38,108 nucleotides of DNA, from assembly GCF_001580535.1 (NCBI RefSeq), contig NZ_LHZA01000133.1, positions 1-38,108 of the forward strand, given 5' to 3'. Under the pieces are notes generated by a model, which was given only the letters and a program-made list of their open reading frames with translations, had not been told where the DNA came from and made no database searches. Below, one piece after another: positions 1-8,263 of this stretch; position 1 is the first letter of the stretch; each line of letters begins with the position of its first letter. The translations under genes and the position numbers were made by a program. This DNA is from Acetobacter cerevisiae (GTDB lineage: Bacteria; Pseudomonadota; Alphaproteobacteria; Acetobacterales; Acetobacteraceae).

Positions 1-102
1 TCGCTGGCCTTTACCTCTGTCGAAACGCTGGAGCGGCGCGTGCCCTTCGGCTGGCTTCTGCGCAGTATGCATATGACGGGGGCTACGTTCTTCAGGGCTT
101 AA
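1..102 (+). CDS. C-terminal fragment of an unidentified protein
   Basis: An open frame enters from the left edge and stops at TAA (100-102), giving 33 C-terminal residues that end in MHMTGATFFRA. The frame is uninterrupted and is followed by a strong terminator, so it is very probably the end of a real gene. The fragment is too short to place in a family and I do not recognise it. It contains a few hydrophobic residues but no clear membrane segment and no metal or nucleotide motif. Confidence 0.5.
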   Translation, partial: SLAFTSVETLERRVPFGWLLRSMHMTGATFFRA

Positions 103-138
103 CTGACGACAGGGAACAAAATACCCTGCACGGTACAC

Positions 139-186
139 GCTGGAAGCCGCCTGCATGTTATACACAGGCGGCTTCCAGCTTTTTTC
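139..186. terminator. Two-way rho-independent terminator
   Basis: A perfect 15-bp inverted repeat (139-153 and 165-179, GCTGGAAGCCGCCTG and its complement) with an 11-base loop is followed by a T-run from 180. It sits between the end of the left-edge gene (+) and the end of dsbB (-). The + strand reading is the canonical one. Only a few bases 5' of the stem could serve as a U-tract in the other direction, so termination of the minus operon here is less certain. Confidence 0.85.
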
Positions 187-188
187 TT

Positions 189-704
189 TTAATAAAATAT
201 TCTACGGGCAGTCCGGCTAAGCCGATAGCGCCAGACACCAAACACGCCCAGCACAGCCGCCGCATACAGCCCACCCATGATAGACATGGACAAGGGCAGA
301 TCCGGAATCAGATAAGTCGGGGCGTCACATGGTTTGGAAGGCAGAAGTGGCATGGAAGCCAGCCGCTCCGCCATGGTGGTGCCAGTAATATCGGGAGCAT
401 GGCACCCCGGCAACGGGCTGGGCCACCAGCCCCACTCCACCCCGGCATGACAGAACGCCAGACCAACAGAAGCCAGCAGAGTCGGCACACAAAGCCACAG
501 CACAGGTCCCCCTGCGGCACCGGGCAGCAGAACATCAATCACGCCAATAACGATCAGAATGCGCCAGGGCCAGCGCTCAACCAGACACAACTCACAGGGC
601 ATGATGTGCAGAACATGTTCCACCCACCACACAACACCCAGCGCCAAAGCGCCAGCCAGCGCCAGAAAGAGACCCATTTTTCTGGTAGAAAATGCTGATC
701 TCAC
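189..704 (-). CDS. dsbB: Disulfide bond formation protein B (DsbB)
   Basis: Inner-membrane quinone reductase that reoxidises the periplasmic thiol oxidase DsbA. The 171-residue protein has four hydrophobic segments and the family motif PCELCLVERWPW, giving the first active pair C37/C40. A second periplasmic pair is likely C101 and C126. Size and topology match DsbB. The start is GTG at 704, overlapping the otsA stop by four bases (GTGA), with GGAAGG about 10 bases upstream. It is the last gene of the otsB-otsA-dsbB operon. Its link to trehalose synthesis looks positional rather than functional. No dsbA is present in the window. Confidence 0.92.
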   Translation of the reverse strand: MRSAFSTRKMGLFLALAGALALGVVWWVEHVLHIMPCELCLVERWPWRILIVIGVIDVLLPGAAGGPVLWLCVPTLLASVGLAFCHAGVEWGWWPSPLPGCHAPDITGTTMAERLASMPLLPSKPCDAPTYLIPDLPLSMSIMGGLYAAAVLGVFGVWRYRLSRTARRIFY

Positions 705-2047
705 GCTAAACGGGCCTTCCCAAGAGCCTGAATGAAATCACGCGCCCACGTCACCGCCGTAACGCGCCAGACGTCCGGCTCAAGATGATCCCACCGCGCA
801 CGCCGCTCCCCATCAGGCATGGTCAGAGCTTTGTGCAGGGCATCCGCAATATCATTCGCATCATGCGGATTAACCATCAGAGCTGCCACCATATCCGGCG
901 CGGCTCCTGCAAAATGCGAGAGAATCAACACACCGGGGTTCGACTTATCCTGTGCCGCCACATATTCCTTGGCGACCAGATTCATACCATCCCGCAAAGG
1001 CGTAACAAGCGCTGCATCTGCCAGCCGGTAGAAACTGGCCAGCAGGGCACGTGGCACAGGATGCGTCAGATACCGGATGGGCGTCCAGTCAAAGTCGCCA
1101 TAGGTGCCATTAATACGTCCGGCAGCTTCATCCAGCTCCCGCCGCAGGGCGCGATACTCCGGCACATTTCCGCGGGAGACCGGTGTTACCTGAAGATAGA
1201 CGACCTTCCCCCTATGCTCAGGGTAACGCTCCAGAAAGATTTCATACCCTTTGAAGCGCTCCGGCAGGCCTTTGGAATAATCCAGCCGGTCCACCCCGAT
1301 AATGAATGGTTTACCGTGCAGACTTTCCTTCAGGCGCTGCACGTCCGGATTGCTCAGCCCGTCTTCGGCCTGTTTGGCAAAACTGTCCGGATCAATCCCA
1401 ATGGGGAAGACCTCAGCCTTTGCCTTGACGCCGACGATGGAGAACCCGTCATTCATATTCCGGGCATCGTCCTCCGTCTGCAGACCGATCACATCGTACG
1501 CCTGCATGGCGCGCAGCAGAGCGTCAGCTTCCGGTAAAGCCCGCATCAGGCTCCATGGCGGGAACGGAATATGCAGGAAGAACCCGATGGGGGCTGTCAC
1601 CCCCAGATCCCGCAGCGCCTGCCCCAGCGGGAACAGATGATAATCATGAATCCAGATCTGATCACCCGGCTGCAAAAGCGGCAGCAGCTTGCGGGCAAAC
1701 AGCTCATTGACGTTCTGGTAAATGACCTGATCTTTCCGGTCATAATCCATAAGGCCAGCGCGGTAATGGCAGAGCGGCCATAAGATGCCGTTGGAATATT
1801 TCTGGTAAAACCCGTCATATTCCGAATGTGTCAGGTCGATCGTAGCGTAGGTGACGTTCTCCACCTTATCGAGACTGACTTCCGGGTCATGCCCCTCTTT
1901 TTCAGAAACCTGCTGGCCGGACCAGCCGAACCACAGGCAACTGCCTTCTTTTAACGCCGCACGCAGGGCAACAGCCAACCCGCCAGCGGGCTGCAATCGG
2001 TCCCGCGGCGCAGGAACACGATTGGAAACAACAACCAGACGCCCCAT
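701..2047 (-). CDS. otsA: Trehalose-6-phosphate synthase (GT20)
   Basis: Transfers glucose from UDP-glucose to glucose-6-phosphate to give trehalose-6-phosphate, the first step of the OtsAB osmoprotection pathway, in the cytosol. The 448-residue protein starts MGRLVVVSNRVP and shows the donor/acceptor motifs of GT20: AGGLAV near 21, the HDYHL motif at about 134-138, GFFLHIPFPP near 155-164, GVDRLDYSKG at 251-260 and PLRDGMNLVAKEY near 350-362. The start is ATG at 2047 with AAGGA 7-8 bases upstream. It lies three bases downstream of the otsB stop and overlaps dsbB by four, so the three genes are very probably one transcript. Length is typical for bacterial OtsA. Confidence 0.97.
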   Translation of the reverse strand: MGRLVVVSNRVPAPRDRLQPAGGLAVALRAALKEGSCLWFGWSGQQVSEKEGHDPEVSLDKVENVTYATIDLTHSEYDGFYQKYSNGILWPLCHYRAGLMDYDRKDQVIYQNVNELFARKLLPLLQPGDQIWIHDYHLFPLGQALRDLGVTAPIGFFLHIPFPPWSLMRALPEADALLRAMQAYDVIGLQTEDDARNMNDGFSIVGVKAKAEVFPIGIDPDSFAKQAEDGLSNPDVQRLKESLHGKPFIIGVDRLDYSKGLPERFKGYEIFLERYPEHRGKVVYLQVTPVSRGNVPEYRALRRELDEAAGRINGTYGDFDWTPIRYLTHPVPRALLASFYRLADAALVTPLRDGMNLVAKEYVAAQDKSNPGVLILSHFAGAAPDMVAALMVNPHDANDIADALHKALTMPDGERRARWDHLEPDVWRVTAVTWARDFIQALGKARLA

Positions 2048-2050
2048 CGC

Positions 2051-2818
2051 TTAATCCTTCCCTTCAACAAGAGAAGCAAGCCATGCACGAAATGCCGTCG
2101 GGTTTGGAAAATCAATGGGAATACGCAGCCCAATGCCACCAAGGCGCTTTGCTGCGGCCATGCCGTCTTCATCCGTCACATCGTCGCCCACAAAAACCGG
2201 CTTCCGGCCAGCAAAGGGGAGAGATTTCATCAGCATGCTGACGGCATAGCCTTTATCGACACCCGCAGGCCGGACTTCCCACGCCATTTTTGCCGTCTGG
2301 ACTTCAAAGGTGCCATTGGTGCCCTTCACCCAGTTTTCAGCGGCCTCACGCAGGGCCGCTCCGGCTTCCGGCACAGCGCGATAATGCAGAACGAACCCAC
2401 CCGGCTTATGCTCCAGCCGTGCACCCGGCCACGCTGCAATAAGGTCGCGTGCCTCGGCAAACCATGATTGCGGAACTGACGGAAGTGCTGCCCGCTCAAT
2501 CGGGCCTCCGGGGCGATGCCTTACGGCAATGCCATGCTCACCGGCCACGGCAAACGGGATATCCCCCAGAAAATGATCAATCTGATCAATCGACCGGCCA
2601 GACACAATGGCCAGCGCATCCCCACAGGCCGCACGCAGGCGGCGCAGAGTTTCCGGCAGCCCTTCCGGCACCACCACAGCGTCTGGCGTGGGGGCGATAT
2701 CAACCAGAGTGCCGTCAAAATCTAGGAGGAACGCCGCCTGATCCAGAGAGGGAACCTGAAAGCGAAATTCCTGACTGGAAGAAGAACCGATCACGTACAC
2801 CTCGTCTTGTTTTGCCAC
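2051..2818 (-). CDS. otsB: Trehalose-6-phosphate phosphatase (HAD family)
   Basis: Removes phosphate from trehalose-6-phosphate to release trehalose. The 255-residue HAD-superfamily protein carries motif I LLDFDGTLVD with D33 as presumed nucleophile and D35 as acid/base. It also has IVSGR, AGEHG, a late lysine segment (GVDKGYA) and the Mg-binding motif VFVGDDVTDEDGM. It is first in the otsB-otsA-dsbB operon. The GTG start at 2818 is the longest option. In-frame GTG codons at 2800 and 2794 are alternatives, the latter with GAGG five bases upstream, so the N-terminus is uncertain by about eight residues. Confidence 0.95.
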   Translation of the reverse strand: MAKQDEVYVIGSSSSQEFRFQVPSLDQAAFLLDFDGTLVDIAPTPDAVVVPEGLPETLRRLRAACGDALAIVSGRSIDQIDHFLGDIPFAVAGEHGIAVRHRPGGPIERAALPSVPQSWFAEARDLIAAWPGARLEHKPGGFVLHYRAVPEAGAALREAAENWVKGTNGTFEVQTAKMAWEVRPAGVDKGYAVSMLMKSLPFAGRKPVFVGDDVTDEDGMAAAKRLGGIGLRIPIDFPNPTAFRAWLASLVEGKD

Positions 2819-2949
2819 AGATCGGATCAGCCAGCCCCTGTGCTGACGCCCGATTGCTTCATGAAACGATGCCTGAGCCTGCCCGGCCCGACAACTCCCC
2901 TGAAAAGCAAGACAGACCGCACCGTTATGAACGGTCAGGCCCGCCCGGC

Positions 2950-3573
2950 TTAATATTCTCCACCGGATTCAGGAGATGCGGGAAGAGCATCTCCCGCAGG
3001 TGGCGTGCCAGAACCAGACGGTGCATGGCTGCCGCCGTTGCCAGCCCCATCACCCGTGGGTGCAGACTGATCCCCCGCAGACGGCGTCAGCACGGGCACA
3101 GCGGGCGTTGGGAGCGGAGGCGCCATGGGGGCAACATCCGCCCCCTCACACCGCACCATCCGCACGTCATACACAGCGCTTTCAAACACACCCAGACCCG
3201 GCTCTGCGGCCAGCATCCAGCCCTTAAAGGTTGCCCCATCAGGATGCGTGTCATGCAACTCCAGCCACCCGGCCGCATCGGGGGAGAGTGTCTTAGGCCG
3301 TTCCAGACACCGGCCCGCGCTAATATCCAAACTCTTGTAGTGCGCTGTGGTTCCCGTCGGGACCGAAATCATCTCCACATGCGCGTCCAGCCGGTCGAGC
3401 ACCCGCACCACGGCGGTTCCCTTGCCCTGCCATACACCCTGCCCATAAACGGCGGGGGGAGCCAGAGGTGTGCCCACGGCCTGCGCGTGAGGCGTTGCAA
3501 CGACCCAACCGCCACCCGCTGTAACCATCATGCCGCCCAGAAGGGCCAGACGGGAAAAATGCTTCATGCTCAT
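2950..3573 (-). CDS. DUF2155-domain secreted protein
   Basis: A 207-residue protein with an N-terminal signal-peptide-like segment (basic start, hydrophobic LALLGGMMVTAGGGWVV, then Ala/Gln). A central domain is recognisable as DUF2155, with RVLDRLDAHVEMISVPTG, the paired cysteines near RCLER and VRCEG, and FKGWMLAAEP. The last 60 or so residues are Pro/Gly/Ser/Ala-rich and look disordered. Function of DUF2155 is not known to me. It overlaps the upstream 72-residue gene by four bases (ATGA), so the two are probably coupled. Its placement with an NDUFA12 gene matches a recurrent alphaproteobacterial neighbourhood as I recall it. Confidence 0.8.
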   Translation of the reverse strand: MSMKHFSRLALLGGMMVTAGGGWVVATPHAQAVGTPLAPPAVYGQGVWQGKGTAVVRVLDRLDAHVEMISVPTGTTAHYKSLDISAGRCLERPKTLSPDAAGWLELHDTHPDGATFKGWMLAAEPGLGVFESAVYDVRMVRCEGADVAPMAPPLPTPAVPVLTPSAGDQSAPTGDGAGNGGSHAPSGSGTPPAGDALPASPESGGEY

Positions 3574-3788
3574 GCTTTGTTTCCCTGATGCGGAGACTGA
3601 AGAGAGGCGACAAGGTCGGTCAGATGCGCACGCATCCCCTGCTCACTCACCCCCATCAACACGGCATCCTCAAACGCATCCTGCAGAATTTCCTGCACTT
3701 CCTGCCAGTTTTCATCCAGCACACGCAATTTTTCCTGACAGGAGAGAGGCTGCCCATCATCCTGCAGCCAGAGTTTGGGGCTTTCCAT
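3570..3788 (-). CDS. Small conserved-looking protein of unknown function (72 aa)
   Basis: A 72-residue soluble protein rich in acidic and helical residues (MESPKLWLQDDGQPL...), with no membrane segment, signal or cysteine cluster. It is probably a helical bundle or adaptor. I do not recognise a family. Support for a real gene comes from a GAGGA about nine bases upstream of the ATG at 3788 and from the ATGA overlap with the DUF2155 gene, typical of translational coupling. It lies 44 bases downstream of mlaD in the same direction. Confidence 0.65.
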   Translation of the reverse strand: MESPKLWLQDDGQPLSCQEKLRVLDENWQEVQEILQDAFEDAVLMGVSEQGMRAHLTDLVASLQSPHQGNKA

Positions 3789-3832
3789 GCGGGGTCGTCC
3801 TCTTCAAGCAGTCAGCGTCAGATCAGAACGGC

Positions 3833-4381
3833 TCATGGAAGATCGGCCTTGCCTGCATCCCCGGCAGCCGGCGCTTTGCTCCCTACGGCATCTTTGTTCG
3901 CGCGGGTCAGCGTATCGGTCACCGAGAAGATGAATTTGCTGAGGAGCTGTTCCAGACTGATAGCGCCCTGCGTCTCGCTGATAGTCGCATCAGCCGCCAT
4001 CATGTGGTCGTCACCACCGGGAGAAAGGGCGATGTATTTGCCGCCCAGAAGACTATCACTGGTAATAATGGCAGCACTGTCCGTCGGCAGCTTGATATCT
4101 GGCCGTACGGTAAAGGTGACTTCTGCCTTGAAGGTCTGCGGGTTCACACGCGCGGAAACCACCTGCCCTACGGTCACACCCGCGAGCCGCACGTCCGAGC
4201 CAACGCCCAGTCCGTCAATATGGGAAAAACCGGCATGCAGCCGGTATCCGGTGGTGTCGGTCTTGCGGCCTTCCCCTACCACAGCCGCAACAAGCATCAG
4301 CCCAAGCAGGCCGAGAACAAGAACGCCGGTCAGCAACTCCATAGAGGTGCGCCGGGGTTTTACTGCCGTTACTGAAGCCAT
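3833..4381 (-). CDS. mlaD: MlaD-type MCE-domain lipid-transport protein
   Basis: Periplasmic substrate-binding ring subunit of the Mla phospholipid transporter, anchored in the inner membrane. The 182-residue protein has one N-terminal membrane helix (about 15-36, LLTGVLVLGLLGLMLVAAVV). An MCE domain follows at about 44-122 with GLGVGSDVRLAGVTVGQV and the SDSLLGGKYIALSPGG strand, matching MlaD in length. The C-terminal helix (LEQLLSKFIFSV) is the family's hydrophobic pore helix. MlaE and MlaF are not in the window, and mlaA-mlaC lie about 12 kb away on the other strand, so the pathway is split here. Confidence 0.9.
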   Translation of the reverse strand: MASVTAVKPRRTSMELLTGVLVLGLLGLMLVAAVVGEGRKTDTTGYRLHAGFSHIDGLGVGSDVRLAGVTVGQVVSARVNPQTFKAEVTFTVRPDIKLPTDSAAIITSDSLLGGKYIALSPGGDDHMMAADATISETQGAISLEQLLSKFIFSVTDTLTRANKDAVGSKAPAAGDAGKADLP

Positions 4382-4436
4382 GCGTCCTGTCTACTCCCTG
4401 TCTGGACACGCACCTTAGCAGGGAATGCGTTTCAGA

Positions 4437-4805
4437 TCACGCCTCAGGAGACCAGGACTCGTAATCTCCTGTCGCGGGAGGATGCTGGCCGGTTTTATAG
4501 GGGCTGCCCGCTGGCCGGTAAGCCTGCGCGGTGCCGGTCATGTTTGGCTGATGTGGCAACTGCCAGGGCTTGCGCTCCTCCTGCGGGATCGGCGCATCCA
4601 GCGTATGATGCAGCCAGCCCCACCATTCCGGCGGCACGGCGGAAGGGTCTTCCCCCTTCAGATAAATCACCCAGCGTTCGGGCCGGTCCACGCCGCCGCC
4701 ACGCCGGGCGGCCCCTGTGGATTCGTAATAGCATCGACCGTCACCATCCTTGCCAATAAGGCGACCTTTGCGACGGGTATGCAGCCATGTTCCGAAGTTT
4801 GCCAT
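4437..4805 (-). CDS. NADH:ubiquinone oxidoreductase NDUFA12-type subunit
   Basis: Accessory subunit of respiratory complex I, homologous to mitochondrial NDUFA12 (B17.2) and characteristic of Alphaproteobacteria. The 122-residue protein starts MANFGTWLHTRRKG. It shows the family core GRCYYES, RWVIYLKGEDPSAVPPEWWGWLH, then a Pro-rich tail with NMTGT and a terminal Y-x-x-W. It is presumed to sit on the matrix/cytosolic arm of complex I. The ATG at 4805 is clear, and the region upstream is divergent with the NrdJ-like gene. It is first of a probable minus-strand group with mlaD, the 72-residue gene and the DUF2155 gene, although 55 bases separate it from mlaD. Confidence 0.93.
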   Translation of the reverse strand: MANFGTWLHTRRKGRLIGKDGDGRCYYESTGAARRGGGVDRPERWVIYLKGEDPSAVPPEWWGWLHHTLDAPIPQEERKPWQLPHQPNMTGTAQAYRPAGSPYKTGQHPPATGDYESWSPEA

Positions 4806-5052
4806 GGGTCTGAGGATAAGACTCCACAGCCCCGCTGGTCCATGTTTTTTGGGGGATAAGCGATCAACTCCACTCGATCAGATCTGCCGGAGTGCCAGCA
4901 AAACCGGGCGTTTGAAAAGTTATCCCCCATATCCTCGTTATACCGGGCATTGTATACCGCAAATGGCGCTTGGCACGGGTTCCACCGGGGTTTGGAGCAC
5001 GCGTAAACTCCCTCCCATGACAAGAGCCAGACGCCATTGGAACGGCGTGCTT

Positions 5053-6582
5053 ATGAGCACGCTACAGGCCGCAGCTGACCCGGATGCGCCCCTTCGCTCC
5101 GTGACACTGCCCGCTGAGTGGGATGCAGACGCAGCTTCCGCTCTGGCCCAGCTTGTGCCCGGCACACATGCCGTGGACCTTGCTACCGTCGCCTCCCGCT
5201 GGGTGGATGCGCTGACGCAGGATGATGCAACGGCCCGCTCTCTGGTGTGGCTGCTGCTGTTGCGGCAGGCTGCCCCCACGGAACCCGTCTGGTCCTGCGA
5301 GTTTGATCGCCCCCCCGGCTTTCTGGTGAATCTGGCCGCCTTTATCTCTCCCGGCGAGGGCTTTGCGGCTGAGACCTTTGTGGCCGCTATCCGCCTGCTC
5401 TCCTCTGTTCTGCGCAGTGCGGCCCGCACCACGGCAGACCAGCGGAATGGTGAACTGCCTCTGCCCGACCTGTTTGCGCCGGCCCCGGAGGCGGAAGCCC
5501 CGGTCAAACCGGCTGCAAAAGACAGTGATGAACAGCCCGCCCCGCCCGTCATCGCTGGTGACATTATGCTCACCAACCTCGATGCCTGTCTGGCTGGAGT
5601 TGGTCTGGATTATGACAGTGAAGATGGCCGCGCCGCCGCCTGCGCCATTGCCACACTGGCGACCCTGACCGCCCATTCCGGAACAGGCCCCGAGTCCCTA
5701 CCGCTGCCGCCCGTGCGCACCGTGCTGCCCGGCCTGAGCGAGACACTCCGCGCCGTGTGGCGGGAAGCCGCCGTGGCGACCGAGACGCCTCTGGCTACGG
5801 TGGAAACCGGCTTTTCCACATGCAGCGCAGTAGATGGGCTTCTGGGGGTGGAAGCCTGCGGGATGGCCCCGGTCTTCTCCCTGCTTCGGCCCGATGGCCG
5901 ACTATCCCCCAGCACGCGCAACCGATTGGACGCCCGCGGCTTTACGACAGAAACAGCCCTCGCCGGCGCACTGGCTGGTGAACCGGTGCTGCCGCTCCCC
6001 GGCCCGAACGCCCATATGGCCATGTATCGCGCTCTGACCGGCTTTATTGACCGGATGCCAGCTCGACCTGACCCGACTGCGCAAACGCTGGTCCGCAAGC
6101 TGGAGCGTGGCATGCGCCGCGCCCTGCCCCCGCGGCACGGCGGCTTTACCCAGAAAACCAGCATTGGCGGCCACAGGCTGTTCCTGCGCACAGGTGAGTA
6201 TGAAGACGGCACATTGGGTGAACTGGCACTGAACCCCACCCGGGAAAGCTCCATGGTCAAAGGCCTGATGGAAAGCTTTGGGGAAGCTGTGAGCATTGGC
6301 CTGCAATATGGCGCGCCGCTGGAAGCGTATGTCAGCAGCTTTGCCTATTCCTGCTTCGGCCCGTCCGGCACGGTGGAGGGAGACCCTGTGGCCTCTTACG
6401 CCACCTCCATGCTGGACTACACATTCCGCGCCTTGTCTGATGCGTATCTGGATAAAAAGCTGCCCGATGGCCCGCATCAGGACAGCCAGATGGACCCGGA
6501 CCCGCTTCTGCCGCTTGATTTCCCGGCGCAGGAGAGCGACCCTGCTCTCCGCAAACGTGGCAGCCTGCGGCTGGTCAGCTAG
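5053..6582 (+). CDS. Stand-alone protein with NrdJ-like C-terminal (TSCPD) domain
   Basis: About 509 residues. Residues 364-465 or so closely resemble the C-terminal region of class II (B12-dependent) ribonucleotide reductase NrdJ: GFTQKTSIGGH, LRTGEYEDGTLGEL, then SIGLQYGAPLEAYVSSF and ATSMLDYTFRALSDAYL. A segment just before it (NAHMAMYRALTGFID) also looks like the NrdJ barrel end. The N-terminal 300 residues are Ala/Pro-rich and lack recognisable catalytic cysteine or glycyl-radical motifs. Active reductase function is therefore unlikely, and a regulatory or derived role is possible. The start is uncertain: ATG 5053 has GGAACGG nearby, while ATG 5017 is also in frame but has a poor ribosome site. 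RidA follows 42 bases later. Confidence 0.75.
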   Translation: MSTLQAAADPDAPLRSVTLPAEWDADAASALAQLVPGTHAVDLATVASRWVDALTQDDATARSLVWLLLLRQAAPTEPVWSCEFDRPPGFLVNLAAFISPGEGFAAETFVAAIRLLSSVLRSAARTTADQRNGELPLPDLFAPAPEAEAPVKPAAKDSDEQPAPPVIAGDIMLTNLDACLAGVGLDYDSEDGRAAACAIATLATLTAHSGTGPESLPLPPVRTVLPGLSETLRAVWREAAVATETPLATVETGFSTCSAVDGLLGVEACGMAPVFSLLRPDGRLSPSTRNRLDARGFTTETALAGALAGEPVLPLPGPNAHMAMYRALTGFIDRMPARPDPTAQTLVRKLERGMRRALPPRHGGFTQKTSIGGHRLFLRTGEYEDGTLGELALNPTRESSMVKGLMESFGEAVSIGLQYGAPLEAYVSSFAYSCFGPSGTVEGDPVASYATSMLDYTFRALSDAYLDKKLPDGPHQDSQMDPDPLLPLDFPAQESDPALRKRGSLRLVS

Positions 6583-6624
6583 CCCGGGCCTGCCAGAACC
6601 CTTTGAATTAAGGACTCGCATCTC

Positions 6625-7089
6625 ATGAGCACCACGCCTGAAGCCCGCCTGAAAGACCTCGGCATCACCCTGCCCACACCGGCAGCCCCTGTAGCCAACT
6701 ATGTGGCCTGCGTGCAGACCGGCAATCTGCTGGTTGTCTCCGGTCAGCTTCCGCTGGCTGATGGCAAGCTGTTTGCGACGGGCAAGCTCGGTGGCGCTGT
6801 TGCTGTGGATACCGCTGTGGAAGCAGCGCGCTACAGCATGATCAACGTGATCGCACAGGTAAAAGCCGCTGTAGGTGACCTCAGCCGCGTGAAGCGCGTC
6901 GTGCGTCTGGGTGGCTTTATTGCCTGCACGCCGGACTTCACCGCACACGCTTCCGTCATGAACGGCGCGTCCGATCTGGCGGTTGACGTGTTTGGTGATG
7001 CCGGTCGCCATGCCCGCTCCACCGTTGGCGTCCCCTCCCTGCCGCTGGATGCCCCGGTTGAAGTTGAAGGCCTGTTTGAAATCGGGTGA
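6625..7089 (+). CDS. RidA-family (YjgF/YER057c) protein
   Basis: A 154-residue member of the RidA/YjgF superfamily, trimeric proteins that in the archetype hydrolyse reactive enamine/imine intermediates. It shows the fold's landmarks: NYVACVQTGNLLVVSGQLP, the mid-chain segment VKRVVRLGGFIA and HARSTVGVPSLPLDAPVEVEGLFEIG. The terminal segment corresponds to the family's R-x-x-V...LP...VEIE motif. The longer N-terminus (ARLKDLGITLP) is typical of the RidA-like subgroup with a 150-residue chain. The start is ATG 6625 with AAGGA 10 bases upstream. It is followed after 16 bases by the COG3146 gene, suggesting one transcript. The exact substrate is unknown. Confidence 0.9.
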   Translation: MSTTPEARLKDLGITLPTPAAPVANYVACVQTGNLLVVSGQLPLADGKLFATGKLGGAVAVDTAVEAARYSMINVIAQVKAAVGDLSRVKRVVRLGGFIACTPDFTAHASVMNGASDLAVDVFGDAGRHARSTVGVPSLPLDAPVEVEGLFEIG

Positions 7090-7105
7090 ATGAAGAGGCA
7101 CCGTC

Positions 7106-8263
7106 ATGTCTGACTGGTCTGTCTCTCTGCATGACGGCCTTCATGCCATAGATGCCGCCGCGTGGGATTCCTGCGCGGGGGCTGACAATCCGTTTGTCAG
7201 CCACGCCTTTCTCTCTGCGCTGGAGGACAGCGGGTCTGTCTGCCAGCGCACCGGGTGGCTGCCCCGGCATGTCACCCTGCACGCTCCGGACGGCACCCTT
7301 GCCGCCGTTTGCCCGGCCTACCTGAAAGGCCATTCCTGGGGCGAATATGTGTTCGATCAGGGCTGGGCCCGTGCGTTTGAAGCCGCAGGCGGCCAGTATT
7401 ACCCAAAATTACAGGTGGCTGTCCCCTTCACACCAGCCCCCGGCCAGCGCCTGCTGTGCGCTCCTTCTGCTCCGCCAGAAACAGCCGCCGTTTTAGCGGA
7501 TGCCCTGCGTCAGATTTGCGGAGAAACCGGTCTTTCCTCCGCGCATGTTACCTTTTGTCAGGAACAGGAAAGCGACCTGCTCAGCCAGCGCGGCTGGTTG
7601 CCCCGCCTTGGGGTGCAGTATCACTGGCATAATCACGGCTACAGCAGCTTTGACGATTTTCTGGCCACCCTCGCCTCCCGCAAACGCAAAGTGCTGAAGC
7701 GCGAACGGCGCGACGCCAACGCTGCCGGGCTGACCTTCCATACCCTCCGTGGCGATGAGATTACCCCGGCTGACTGGCAGGCCTTCTATACGTTCTATCG
7801 CAACACGGTGGACCGCAAATGGGGCAGCGCCTACCTCACACCGGCCTTCTTCCCCCTGCTCTCCGAACGGCTGGGCGACAAGGTTGTGCTGATGATGGCC
7901 CGGCACGGCGACACACCCGTCGCAGCCGCTCTTAATCTGCTCGGGGGCGATACGCTCTATGGCCGTAACTGGGGCTGTACCGGAGACTGGCCGTTCCTGC
8001 ATTTTGAGCTGTGCTATTACCGGGCGATTGATTTTGCCATCGCTCACGGGCTGAAGCGCGTAGAAGCCGGAGCACAGGGTGAGCATAAAATTCAGCGGGG
8101 CTATGTGCCCAGCCTGACGCATTCTGCCCACTGGCTGGAAAACACGTCGCTCCGTTCCGCCGTTTCCGCTTTTCTGGCGGAAGAACGCCCAGCCATACGG
8201 GCAGAAGCAGAAGCCCTGAGCGCTTTCTCGCCTTACAAGAAGGATGAGCCGGGTCAGCCCTGA
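7106..8263 (+). CDS. COG3146 (DUF482) FemAB/GNAT-like acyltransferase
   Basis: A 385-residue cytosolic protein of the COG3146 group, which has two GNAT-like folds and is sometimes named peptidogalycan biosynthesis protein. Recognisable segments are NPFVSHAFLSALEDSGSV near the start, HSWGEYVFDQGWA, QYYPKLQVAVPFTP, the basic SRKRKVLKRERR, then TVDRKWGSAYLT, LYGRNWGC and VEAGAQGEHKIQRGY. These are hallmark strings of the family. The biochemical reaction is not established. The ATG at 7106 has AGAGG seven bases upstream. It is the likely second gene after RidA. A 183-base gap precedes folD, with no obvious hairpin. Confidence 0.85.
   Translation: MSDWSVSLHDGLHAIDAAAWDSCAGADNPFVSHAFLSALEDSGSVCQRTGWLPRHVTLHAPDGTLAAVCPAYLKGHSWGEYVFDQGWARAFEAAGGQYYPKLQVAVPFTPAPGQRLLCAPSAPPETAAVLADALRQICGETGLSSAHVTFCQEQESDLLSQRGWLPRLGVQYHWHNHGYSSFDDFLATLASRKRKVLKRERRDANAAGLTFHTLRGDEITPADWQAFYTFYRNTVDRKWGSAYLTPAFFPLLSERLGDKVVLMMARHGDTPVAAALNLLGGDTLYGRNWGCTGDWPFLHFELCYYRAIDFAIAHGLKRVEAGAQGEHKIQRGYVPSLTHSAHWLENTSLRSAVSAFLAEERPAIRAEAEALSAFSPYKKDEPGQP

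Noticed and set aside
785..1537. Plus-strand open frame of 250 codons opposite otsA
   Set aside because: Antisense to a clear otsA frame; the translation lacks family features, and long antisense frames are expected in GC-rich DNA.
2449..3588. Plus-strand open frame of 379 codons across otsB and the DUF2155 gene
   Set aside because: Covers two well-supported minus-strand genes and their gap; Arg/Pro/His-rich translation without recognisable domains.
5902..7107. Minus-strand open frame of 401 codons opposite the NrdJ-like and RidA genes
   Set aside because: Spans two plus-strand genes with recognised domains; composition typical of antisense translation.
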